A stretch of DNA of 12,462 bases from Rhodanobacter sp. UBA5168 (GTDB lineage: Bacteria; Pseudomonadota; Gammaproteobacteria; Xanthomonadales; Rhodanobacteraceae). Numbering within the stretch: position 1 is the stretch's first letter; the number at the start of each line of letters is the position of its first letter. The translations under genes and the position numbers were made by a program. Location of the stretch: the NCBI GenBank assembly GCA_002413455.1, contig DHXA01000084.1, forward strand, positions 1 through 12,462. Direction: 5' to 3'. Below the pieces are notes generated by a model. The model made no database searches, had not been told where the DNA came from, and saw only the letters and a list, made by a program, of their open reading frames with translations. Shown piece by piece: positions 5,291 through 12,237 of the stretch.

Positions 5291-6241
5291 ATGCTTCGCC
5301 GCCATCTCATCAACGCATTCGCGCTGACCAGCGCCCTGCTGACGCTCCCCGCCATCGCCGCCGAGCAGGGCAAGCCCACGCCGACCGCAAAAGAATTGCT
5401 GGCCAAATCCACCGCAGCCGAGTGGCGCACGCCCGACCCGGAGAACCTGATCTACATGCAGTTGCCGCAAGGTCGCGTGGTGATCGAGCTGGCACCGGAT
5501 TTCACGCCGCTGCACGCGGCGAATATCCGTGCACTGGTACGCGGGCACTACTTCGACAAGCTGGCGATCATCCGGGTGCAGGACAACTTCGTCACCCAGT
5601 GGGGCGACCCCAATGACGACGAGAGCGGCGACAAGAGCAAGATCCGGCCGCTTGGCAAGGCGCACAAAACGCTACCACCGGAGTACACCCGCGCGATCGA
5701 CGCGAAACTGCCGTGGACGCCCTTGCCCGACGGCGACATGTATGCGCCTGAAGTGGGCTTCTCCGAAGGCTTCCCGGCCGCGCGCGATCCGGCCACCGGG
5801 CGGGAGTGGCTGACCCATTGCTATGGCGCCGTCGGCGTGGCGCGCGATGTCGATCCGCAGACCGGGAGCGGCAGCTCGCTCTACGCGGTGATCGGCCAGG
5901 CGCCACGCCGGCTGGATCGCAACCTCGCGGTCGCCGGCCGTGTGCTGGAAGGCATGCCGCTGCTGTCCGGCCTGCCGCGCGGTGCCGAGCCGATGGGCTT
6001 CTACACCAAGCCGGCGCAGCGCGTCACCATCGAATCGGTGCGGCTCGCTGCCGACATCCCGGCCAAGGATCGCCCGGCGCTCGAAGTGCTGCGTACCGAC
6101 AGCCCCACTTTCGCCGCGCTGGTCGATGCCAAACGCAACGGTCACAACGCGTTCTACACCCTGCCTGCCGGCAAGATCGATCTGTGCAGCATCGACATCC
6201 CCGTGCGCGAGCCCCAACCCGCGGCCACGACGTCGCACTGA
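5291..6241 (+). CDS. Exported cyclophilin-type peptidylprolyl isomerase (316 aa)
   Basis: It catalyses cis-trans isomerisation of X-Pro bonds, probably in the periplasm. Residues 1-24 are a signal peptide (MLRR, hydrophobic core, cut after AIAA). The cyclophilin core begins with YMQLPQGRVVIELAPDFTPL (55-74) and ANIRALVRGHYFD. The active-site block is IIRVQDNFVTQWGD (93-106), where Arg95, Phe100 and Gln103 match the catalytic Arg, Phe and Gln of cyclophilins. A later block, GSSLYAVIGQAPRRLDRNLAVAGRVLEGM (within 194-223), covers the rest of the binding groove. At 316 residues it is longer than minimal bacterial PpiA/PpiB (about 165-190), with an insertion at 107-175 and a C-terminal extension after about residue 250. 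ATG 5291 is preferred for GGGGAA 7-10 nt upstream and because it exposes the signal peptide. Confidence 0.9.
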   Translation: MLRRHLINAFALTSALLTLPAIAAEQGKPTPTAKELLAKSTAAEWRTPDPENLIYMQLPQGRVVIELAPDFTPLHAANIRALVRGHYFDKLAIIRVQDNFVTQWGDPNDDESGDKSKIRPLGKAHKTLPPEYTRAIDAKLPWTPLPDGDMYAPEVGFSEGFPAARDPATGREWLTHCYGAVGVARDVDPQTGSGSSLYAVIGQAPRRLDRNLAVAGRVLEGMPLLSGLPRGAEPMGFYTKPAQRVTIESVRLAADIPAKDRPALEVLRTDSPTFAALVDAKRNGHNAFYTLPAGKIDLCSIDIPVREPQPAATTSH

Positions 6242-6287
6242 TGCGCGCGGACGCGATGCGGCCAACATCCTGTTCAGCCGTTTCGGT

Positions 6288-6293
6288 TACCTT
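6288..6293 (+). promoter_or_regulatory. Candidate -10 for the methyltransferase gene
   Basis: TACCTT followed by GC lies 33 bp before the start codon, in the 85-bp gap after the prolyl isomerase. No clear -35 is visible. If it is not used, the gene would be read through from the isomerase. Confidence 0.25.
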
Positions 6294-6326
6294 GCACTCT
6301 TGCTGCTCGATGGCGGAAACCGTTTC

Positions 6327-6920
6327 ATGGCGTTGAACGATACCTTGGCGTTTCTGCGTGCGTGGTTGCGCGATCCACGCAGCATCGGTGCGGTGACGCC
6401 GTCCGGTGCAGCGCTTGCGCGGCTGATGACGGCCCACGTCAGCCAGATGGGCGGGCCGGTGATCGAGCTGGGACCCGGTACCGGAGCATTGACCCGCGCC
6501 CTGTTGGCGCGCGGCGTGCCGCCGCATCGGCTGGCGCTGATCGAGGCCGACCCGCATTTCGCCGACGCGCTGGCCCGGCGCTACCCGAAGGCCACGATCC
6601 TGCGCATGGATGCGGCGCAGCTGGGCAATACCGAGTCGCTGTTCGGCGAGGAGCGCGCCTGCGCCGTGGTCAGCGGGCTGCCGCTGCTGTCGATGCCGGC
6701 GCTGCAGGTCGCGGCCATCGTGCAAGGCGTCTTCGAACGGCAGCTGCGCAGCGATGGCATGTTCTACCAGTTCACCTACGGCCCGCGTTGCCCGCTGCCG
6801 GCTGCGTTGCTGAAACGGCTGAATCTGCAGGCGCAGCGTGTCGGCAGCGCGCTGTTGAACCTCCCACCCGCCGCGGTCTACCGGATCACCCGCTGCGCCG
6901 ATATCCAGGTCGCCGCCTGA
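6327..6920 (+). CDS. RsmA/PmtA-like SAM-dependent methyltransferase (197 aa)
   Basis: This is a class I methyltransferase. Motif I is VIELGPGTGALTRALL (45-60), the acidic residue that binds the SAM ribose is in LIEAD (71-75), RMDA (93-96) carries the adenine-side Asp, and motif IV is VVSGLPLL (114-121). Gly-Leu-Pro replaces the NLPY/NPPY of rRNA or DNA adenine methylases. The N-terminus (LAFLRAWLRDPRSIGAVTPSG) is typical of the short phosphatidylethanolamine N-methyltransferase (PmtA, Sinorhizobium type) group, which databases also label 'rRNA adenine methyltransferase-like'. Phospholipid N-methylation at the inner membrane face is the favoured role, but the substrate is inferred. There is no membrane segment. 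The ribosome site before ATG 6327 (GGCGGAAA) is weak. Confidence 0.88.
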   Translation: MALNDTLAFLRAWLRDPRSIGAVTPSGAALARLMTAHVSQMGGPVIELGPGTGALTRALLARGVPPHRLALIEADPHFADALARRYPKATILRMDAAQLGNTESLFGEERACAVVSGLPLLSMPALQVAAIVQGVFERQLRSDGMFYQFTYGPRCPLPAALLKRLNLQAQRVGSALLNLPPAAVYRITRCADIQVAA

Positions 6921-6931
6921 CGCACGGCGGC
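6912..6931 (+). terminator. GC-rich hairpin at the methyltransferase stop
   Basis: GCCGCC (6912-6917) pairs with GGCGGC (6926-6931) around an 8-nt loop that contains the stop codon. It lacks a T-run, so it is only a weak terminator candidate. Confidence 0.25.
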
Positions 6932-6971
6932 CGCTCAAGCCGATGGGCTTCTGCACCGCCGGCAGCACCGA

Positions 6972-7070
6972 TCATTTCTGATTCGCCGCCGCCAGGGCAT
7001 CCAGCCCTTGCAGACGTGCCGGCGTGAACGCCGCATGAAAACCGCCGGCATCACCACATAACCTTTTCAT
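6972..7070 (-). pseudogene. Possible 32-codon ORF or gene tail
   Basis: From ATG 7070 the minus strand reads MKRLCGDAGGFHAAFTPARL and then QGLDALAAANQK to a stop at 6972. The ending looks like a genuine protein C-terminus with GC-rich third positions and a helical LQGLDALAAAN. It sits in the gap between the methyltransferase and the AsmA gene. It could be the last fragment of a deleted minus-strand gene or chance coding; there is no ribosome site to speak of. No family was recognised. Confidence 0.25.
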
Positions 7071-7125
7071 GCCACCGGCTATGAGTAAGGCTGATTCGGC
7101 TGACGTCGATGCGCGGAGTGACAAG

Positions 7126-9291
7126 ATGAAACGCAGCAGGAAAGTGCTGAGCTGGATTGCCGGGGTGCTGCTGGTGCTGATCGCGGTGCTGCTGATCGTG
7201 ATCGCCACGTTCGACTGGAACCGCATGCGGCCGTTCATCAGCGACAAGGTGAGCCAGGCGATCGGGCGGCCGTTCGCGATCAACGGCGACCTCACGGTGG
7301 CCTGGCAACGCGACCGCAGCGGCAGCTGGCTCGCGTCCCTGTTGCCGTGGCCGCAGTTCACCGCGAACACGGTCAGTATCGGCAATCCCGCCTGGGCGGC
7401 GCAGCCGCAGTTTGCCCGGCTGGATGCCTTGCGCTTCCGGTTGTCGCCATGGGCGCTGCTGGTTCACCGCATCGACGTGCCATCCCTGCAACTGGTGCAC
7501 CCCACCGTCGACCTGGAGCGGGACAAGGCATCGCGTGCCACCTGGACGTTTGCGTTGCCACAGGGCAAGCAACCCTCCGCATGGACGCTGAATCTGGGCA
7601 CGATCGGTTTCGACCAGGGGTTCATCACGCTTGACGACGCGGTCAACCGGGTGAAACTCAACGTGACGGTGGCCCCCCTGCAAGACGCGATCCCGTACGA
7701 CCAGATCGTGGCGCAGCAGTCCGCCGATGCGCGCGAGCAGGCCGGCCAGACCGCCGGCGCCGCCGCCAAGAAGAGCATGGCCGCTCCTGCTGCCGGAAAG
7801 GATCGCGCTGACCAGGTCGGCCAGGCCGGTGCGGCGACCGCCTACCAGTTCCAGTGGCACGCCGAGGGAAGCTATCAGGGCAGCCCGTTCAAAGGCCACG
7901 GCAGGACCGGCGCCGTACTCGCACTGCAGGATGCAAGCGCGCCCTTCCCCGTGCAGGCCGACGTGCGCATCGGCGACAGCCATATCGCGCTGGTCGGCAC
8001 GCTGACCGACCCGATGCACCTGGGCGCGCTCGATGTGCGACTGTGGTTCTCCGGCTCCAGCATGGCCAAGCTGTATCCGATCACCGGCATCACCCTGCCT
8101 GATACGCCGCCGTACGCCACCGAGGGCCACTTGAAGGCCGAGCTGCATGCCCACGGCAGTCGCTTCAACTATCAGGATTTCCGTGGCCACGTGGGCGGCA
8201 GCGACCTGGCCGGCAATCTGGTGTTCGTCACCGGAGGCGCGCGACCGAAGCTGAGCGGCGACCTGCATTCGAACCTGCTGCAGTTTGCCGATCTGGCGCC
8301 ATTGATCGGTGCCGATTCGAACGCCAACAAGCAGCAGCGTGGCGACGGCACCCCTCAACCTGCCGACAAGCTGCTGCCGGTCGAACCGTTCCGCACAGAC
8401 CGCTGGCAGGCGATGGATGCCGACGTGAACTTCCGCGGCACCCGCATCGTGCATGGCGAGGCGTTGCCGATCGATTCGCTCAGTACGCATCTGGTCATGA
8501 GCAACGGCGCGCTCTACCTCGACCCGCTGCGCTTCGGCCTGGCCGGCGGCTCGGTGAGCAGCAATCTCACCCTCGACGGCAGCCAGGCCCCGATGCATGG
8601 CCTGCTGAAACTCAATGCGCGGCATCTCAAGCTCAAGCAGTTGTTCCCCACCTTTGCCCCGATGCGCACGAGTTTCGGCGAGATCAATGGCGATGTGGCA
8701 CTCGATGCACGCGGCAATTCGGTCGCCGCCTTGCTGGGCAGCGCGAACGGTGAGCTGAAGCTGCTGATGAACGACGGCGCGATCAGCAAGAACCTGCTGG
8801 AGACGGCCGGGCTCAACGTGGGCAACATCGTCATCGGCAAACTGTTCGGCGACAAGACGGTGAAGATCAACTGCGCCGCCAGCGACATGATCGCCACCAA
8901 CGGGCTGTTCGACATGCGGCTGTTCGTTTTCGATACCGACGATGCAGTGATCAACGTGGACGGCAGCATCAACTTCGCCAGCGAAAAACTCGACCTCGAC
9001 GTGCAACCGCATACCAAGGGTTTCCGCGTTTTCTCGCTGCGTTCGCCGCTTTATGTCAAAGGCACGCTGAAGAATCCGAACGTGGGCGTGCAGAAGGGCC
9101 CGCTGCTGATCCGTGGAGCCGGCGCCATCGCGCTCGGCGCGGTTGCCGCGCCGGTCGCCCTGCTGGCATTGATTGCGCCCAGCCATGACAACGACACCGA
9201 CAACACTTGCCGCACCGTGCTGCAGCAGCTGCGCAGCTCGGGCAAGATGATGCCTTCGGACAAGCACAACGCCGCGCCACGAAAGAAGTAA
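7126..9291 (+). CDS. AsmA family envelope protein (721 aa)
   Basis: AsmA-like proteins are long beta-rich proteins anchored in the inner membrane and spanning towards the outer membrane. They are linked to phospholipid transport and outer-membrane assembly. Here residues 7-27 form the N-terminal anchor, followed by the family hallmark FDWNRMRPFISDKVSQAIGR, then PFAINGDLTV. The middle shows repeated strand patterns, and the C-terminal AsmA domain includes GLLKLNARHLKLKQLF, NGDVALDARGNSVAALLG and the LYVKGTLKNPNVGVQKGPL ending. A low-complexity Ala/Lys/Gln stretch lies at about 203-232. A second hydrophobic segment lies at about 664-683, before a short basic tail. ATG 7126 is chosen for GGAG 7 nt upstream and because it begins right at the membrane anchor; 7069 and 7081 are weaker. 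The exact cargo is unknown. Confidence 0.92.
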   Translation: MKRSRKVLSWIAGVLLVLIAVLLIVIATFDWNRMRPFISDKVSQAIGRPFAINGDLTVAWQRDRSGSWLASLLPWPQFTANTVSIGNPAWAAQPQFARLDALRFRLSPWALLVHRIDVPSLQLVHPTVDLERDKASRATWTFALPQGKQPSAWTLNLGTIGFDQGFITLDDAVNRVKLNVTVAPLQDAIPYDQIVAQQSADAREQAGQTAGAAAKKSMAAPAAGKDRADQVGQAGAATAYQFQWHAEGSYQGSPFKGHGRTGAVLALQDASAPFPVQADVRIGDSHIALVGTLTDPMHLGALDVRLWFSGSSMAKLYPITGITLPDTPPYATEGHLKAELHAHGSRFNYQDFRGHVGGSDLAGNLVFVTGGARPKLSGDLHSNLLQFADLAPLIGADSNANKQQRGDGTPQPADKLLPVEPFRTDRWQAMDADVNFRGTRIVHGEALPIDSLSTHLVMSNGALYLDPLRFGLAGGSVSSNLTLDGSQAPMHGLLKLNARHLKLKQLFPTFAPMRTSFGEINGDVALDARGNSVAALLGSANGELKLLMNDGAISKNLLETAGLNVGNIVIGKLFGDKTVKINCAASDMIATNGLFDMRLFVFDTDDAVINVDGSINFASEKLDLDVQPHTKGFRVFSLRSPLYVKGTLKNPNVGVQKGPLLIRGAGAIALGAVAAPVALLALIAPSHDNDTDNTCRTVLQQLRSSGKMMPSDKHNAAPRKK

Positions 9292-9315
9292 CCGACCCAT
9301 TGCGCGTGGAACCAC

Positions 9316-9343
9316 GGATGCCGGCGCTAGAATGCCGGCATCC
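9316..9343 (+). promoter_or_regulatory. Perfect 10-bp inverted repeat with -10 in the loop
   Basis: GGATGCCGGC (9316-9325) pairs exactly with GCCGGCATCC (9334-9343) around an 8-nt loop, 24 bp after the AsmA stop. The loop contains TAGAAT (9328-9333), a near-consensus -10 sited 28 bp before the EamA start. The element could end AsmA transcription, control the EamA promoter as an operator, or both. There is no T-run. Confidence 0.5.
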
Positions 9344-9361
9344 CTCTCGTGCGAACTCCCC

Positions 9362-10291
9362 ATGCAACCCGTCAACCAGGCCCGTCTGCAGATTCACTTC
9401 TGCGTGTTGCTGTGGGGCTTCACTGCGATCCTCGGCAAGTTGATCACGCTGCCGGCGTTGCAGCTGGTGTGGTGGCGCATGTTGCTGGTGGTGGCTGCCT
9501 TGCTGCTGATCCCCAGGGTCTGGCGCGGCCTGTTTGCGATGCCGGCCCGACTGCGTTGGGCTTATGCCGGGATTGGTGTGCTGGTCTCGCTGCACTGGCT
9601 GAGCTTCTACGCGGCGATCAAGCTGTCGAATGCGTCGGTCGGGGCCACCTGCATCGCGTTGGGCCCGGTGTTTCTGGCCTTCATCGAACCGTGGATCGCG
9701 AAGCGCAAGTTCGACCCGCGCGAGCTGATGATCGGTGTGGCCGTGGTTCCCGGAGTGGTGCTGGTGGTCGGTGGCGTGCCGCACGACATGCGCCTCGGCA
9801 TCGCGGTCGGGGTGTTGTCCGCGTTGTTCGTGGCGTTCTTCGGCTCGCTCAACAAGCGGCTGGTGGAACACGGCGATCCGTTGACGGTGACCTTCATCGA
9901 ACTGGGCACCGGCACCGTATTTCTCACCCTGCTCGCGCCGTTGCTGCCGCACGCCGGTCCGGCCTTCGTGCTGCCGGGCCTGCACGACGCGCTGCTGCTG
10001 TTGGCGCTGTCGTTCGGTTGCACCCTGCTGCCGTTCGCGCTGGCGCTGGTGGCGTTGCGTCACATGAGTGCATTCGGCACGCAGATGGTGACGAACCTGG
10101 AACCGGTCTACGCCATCGTGCTGGCGATCGTGCTGCTTGGCGAGCAACACGAGCTGGATCGCTGGTTCTATGTCGGCGTGGCGGTGATCCTCGCTGCCGT
10201 GTTCATGCATCCGTTGCTGAATCGCCAGCGGCGGAGTCCCACACAGCCGGAACTGCTGGGCACGACGGAAAGCCACGGCATGGTCGAGTAG
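9362..10291 (+). CDS. EamA/DMT family transporter (309 aa)
   Basis: This is a drug/metabolite transporter superfamily protein with two tandem EamA repeats and about ten transmembrane helices. The first repeat (residues 8-145) has HFCVLLWGFTAILGKLITLP, WWRMLLVVAALLLIP and SLHWLSFYAAIKLSNASVGA. The latter, with its following CIALGPVFLAFIEP, is the usual signature of the RhaT/YdcZ-like DMT group. The second repeat (about 150-290) ends with FGTQMVTNLEPVYAIVLAIV and LGEQHELDRWFYVGVAVILA. It probably exports amino acids or other metabolites; the substrate is not predictable. The polar tail (about 291-309) is cytoplasmic. ATG 9362 is favoured over TTG 9332, which would lie inside the inverted repeat just upstream. 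The gene is convergent with the acyltransferase gene. Confidence 0.92.
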   Translation: MQPVNQARLQIHFCVLLWGFTAILGKLITLPALQLVWWRMLLVVAALLLIPRVWRGLFAMPARLRWAYAGIGVLVSLHWLSFYAAIKLSNASVGATCIALGPVFLAFIEPWIAKRKFDPRELMIGVAVVPGVVLVVGGVPHDMRLGIAVGVLSALFVAFFGSLNKRLVEHGDPLTVTFIELGTGTVFLTLLAPLLPHAGPAFVLPGLHDALLLLALSFGCTLLPFALALVALRHMSAFGTQMVTNLEPVYAIVLAIVLLGEQHELDRWFYVGVAVILAAVFMHPLLNRQRRSPTQPELLGTTESHGMVE

Positions 10292-10319
10292 CCGAACCGC
10301 GGACAGCCCGAAACTTTGG

Positions 10320-10340
10320 ATCCCGAGATTGACCTCGGAT
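10320..10340. terminator. Bulged hairpin between convergent genes
   Basis: CCGAG (10323-10327) pairs with CTCGG (10334-10338) around a 6-nt loop. AT/AT pairs extend it across one bulged base. It lies in the 80-bp gap between the EamA and acyltransferase stops and might serve both; no strong T-run follows on either strand. Confidence 0.3.
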
Positions 10341-10371
10341 AGCCGTACGCTTTCCTGGGCCGCGTCCGGAC

Positions 10372-11589
10372 TCAAGCGGCCGCTATGGACTTGCGATCGC
10401 CGGCTGCAGCCTGCCCTGTGCTCCCGCTGCCGGGCCGCCCGCCATTCATCAGGGCAAACACCCTGGGGGCCTGGCGGGCCAGCAGCAAACCGACCGACAT
10501 GCCGATGGCGACGGTGACCGCCACGCTCGCGATGTAGTGGGCAATCAACCAGGTATCCGTCTGGGCAGGAAGGAAGCGCGACAGCACGATCTTTACCTCG
10601 GCGATCAGTGGGTAGTGCGCCGAATGGAGAAAGAACGCCAGCCCACCAAAACGCGCCACCGCGGCACCGGCGCGCGTGCCGGCCAATTGCAGAAAAACAC
10701 CCCAGCAGGCCACCACACCAAGTAGTCGCATCGAACGCGTCGCGAGCGTCAACAGCAGCGGCCGATCATTCGACAGATCGATGAGCAAGGGCGCCATCGT
10801 GCGCAGTGTTACCACTGCCACGTAAAGGGCCATCAGGCTCCATGCGGTCCTGCTTTCTATGTGCAGCGGTATCTGGCGGATACGCAGAAAAGCGCCCAGA
10901 TAGAAGAAGAAGACCACGTCGGTACGGAAGAAAATGAACAGGCCGCTGCCCGCCAGCCAGGCGCCGCCCAGGATCGCCATGCCCAGATAAGGCGTGCGTT
11001 TCAGCGAAAGCCAGAGCAGCGGGCTGATGAGCGCCGTCGTGAACAGGTCGCGAACGAACCAGAACTGGAAACCCACCGGATGCCTGGTGATGCCGAAAAT
11101 CGCATTGAGGTAGTCCAGCGGACCCGCCTGGTCAAAACGGATATTGAGATCGCTGAATAGCGCGTGGTCCGGTTTCCACAGGAACAGCAGAATCAGGATA
11201 AGCAGGAACAGGACGTCCCAGAAGACCATGGGCAGATACAGCGAGGTAAAGCGGCGCCGGATGCGATGGCGAAGGCTCGGCCCCGCGTTATCGGCGTCAA
11301 ACGAAAAGAACAGCCAGCCCGAAACCATGCTGAGCAACGGCACCACGCTGAAGAAGAAGAACAGCGCGAAGCTGTTGACGAACGTCGCCAGACGATGCGA
11401 CTCCGTGCCCATGCCGGTGAAGGGCGACACGTCGAGATCCGGATACTCCTGGTAGTGCAGAAATACCAGACCGACGATCAGGACGATGCGCGCGAAGCTG
11501 ATCGTCTGCGACATGCCCTGCTTCGACAGCGCCGGCGCGTCGCCGCGAATGACGCGACCAAAGGCCTTCTTGTATCGCAAGAAGGCCAT
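10372..11589 (-). CDS. Acyltransferase-3 family membrane protein (405 aa)
   Basis: This is a polytopic inner-membrane protein of the acyltransferase 3 (OafA/NodX/OpgC-like) superfamily. Members move acyl groups onto sugars, glucans or lipids at the periplasmic face. About ten hydrophobic helices are visible. Family marks are Arg34 and His45 in the first helix (FARIVLIVGLVFLHYQEYP), SGWLFF at 90-95, the YLPMVFWDVLF helix, and FWFVRDLFTTALISPLLWL around Arg180-Asp181. AFFLHSAHYPL lies towards the end. Residues 1-28 are a basic cytoplasmic leader and the last 30 are polar. AGGAG 6 nt before ATG 11589 is an excellent ribosome site. It lies inside the last codons of the upstream cytochrome gene, only 3 bp from that stop, so the two are surely co-transcribed. 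The acyl acceptor is unknown; placement in a copper operon is unusual. Confidence 0.88.
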   Translation of the reverse strand: MAFLRYKKAFGRVIRGDAPALSKQGMSQTISFARIVLIVGLVFLHYQEYPDLDVSPFTGMGTESHRLATFVNSFALFFFFSVVPLLSMVSGWLFFSFDADNAGPSLRHRIRRRFTSLYLPMVFWDVLFLLILILLFLWKPDHALFSDLNIRFDQAGPLDYLNAIFGITRHPVGFQFWFVRDLFTTALISPLLWLSLKRTPYLGMAILGGAWLAGSGLFIFFRTDVVFFFYLGAFLRIRQIPLHIESRTAWSLMALYVAVVTLRTMAPLLIDLSNDRPLLLTLATRSMRLLGVVACWGVFLQLAGTRAGAAVARFGGLAFFLHSAHYPLIAEVKIVLSRFLPAQTDTWLIAHYIASVAVTVAIGMSVGLLLARQAPRVFALMNGGRPGSGSTGQAAAGDRKSIAAA

Positions 11590-11592
11590 CTC

Positions 11593-12228
11593 TCACTCCT
11601 GGTGTCCAGCGGGGGGAAGGTCGCCGCTTCCGGAGGCGGCGCCCGGGTGATCGTGGTCATGGCCGTCTTGCGTTGCATCGCCATGGCTGTGCCCGCCTTC
11701 TCCGCCCATGTCCATGTCGTCATCCGGCGGTGCCTTGGCAACCATGTCCTTGTATTGCTGCGGCGAAAGATCCGGCAGCTTCTGCAGGAACGCCACCATG
11801 CTCCAGATGGTGGGATCGTCGTGACTGGATCCCCACGCCGGCATCGCGCTCATCTTGATGCCGTGCTTGATCACCCAGAACGCCTCGCGCGGGTCGGGCC
11901 GGAACTTCGACAACTGCGGCGGCTGTGGATACAGCCCCGGCCGGATTTCGGAATCGGCCATGCCAGGAGCCAGATGGCAGCCGGTGCACATCGCCGCGTA
12001 TTGGCCGGCGCCCTTGAGGACCAGTTGCGGATCGTCGAGGTTCGGCACCTTGATGTTCCGCGCGTGGTGCTCGATCGAGCGCTCGCGCAACGCCTGCATC
12101 ACCGCGTAGACGGGCTTGGTGTGGTGATCGTCGGCGCCGATGTTGTAGATGCCGGAATACACGAACGCGCCGGCACCGAGAATCGCGACGACGACAAGAA
12201 TCACCAGGGCGAAAAGAGTGGCTTTCAT
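11593..12228 (-). CDS. Membrane-anchored c-type cytochrome with His-rich tail (211 aa)
   Basis: Residues 4-24 form an uncleaved N-terminal helix that anchors a periplasmic mono-haem domain. The haem site is CTGCH (Cys81, Cys84, His85), and Met126 or Met129 in KHGIKMSAMPAWG is the likely distal ligand. The domain resembles small cytochromes next to copper-resistance genes. From about residue 168 the tail is rich in Asp, Met and His (DDDMDMGGEGGHSHGD, then DGHDHDH), with nine acidic residues and six His in about 30. This looks like a low-affinity Cu or other divalent metal site. The gene starts 9 bp after the copB stop with GAGGAC upstream, and ends 3 bp before the acyltransferase. Its position right after copB matches where copM sits in published xanthomonad copLABMGCDF clusters; I cannot confirm that it is the same protein. 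Confidence 0.9.
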   Translation of the reverse strand: MKATLFALVILVVVAILGAGAFVYSGIYNIGADDHHTKPVYAVMQALRERSIEHHARNIKVPNLDDPQLVLKGAGQYAAMCTGCHLAPGMADSEIRPGLYPQPPQLSKFRPDPREAFWVIKHGIKMSAMPAWGSSHDDPTIWSMVAFLQKLPDLSPQQYKDMVAKAPPDDDMDMGGEGGHSHGDATQDGHDHDHPGAASGSGDLPPAGHQE

Positions 12229-12237
12229 GGGCTGTCC

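Noticed and set aside
5986..6962. A 15-bp direct repeat AGCCGATGGGCTTCT inside the prolyl isomerase gene and again after the methyltransferase stop
   Set aside because: It is a single exact match with a little similarity after it. The first copy is normal coding sequence (PMGFYTKP), so chance is enough.
6024..6968. A 314-codon open frame on the minus strand
   Set aside because: It is antisense to the prolyl isomerase and methyltransferase genes, both of which show clear catalytic motifs; no domain is seen in this frame.
7051..9375. A 774-codon open frame on the minus strand
   Set aside because: It is exactly antisense to the AsmA gene, its product is Gln/Arg/His-rich with no recognisable domain, and it arises from GC-rich codon structure on the other strand.
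9056..10375. A 439-codon open frame on the minus strand
   Set aside because: It runs antisense to the end of AsmA and all of the EamA transporter. Its His/Gln/Arg-rich composition is typical of shadow frames.
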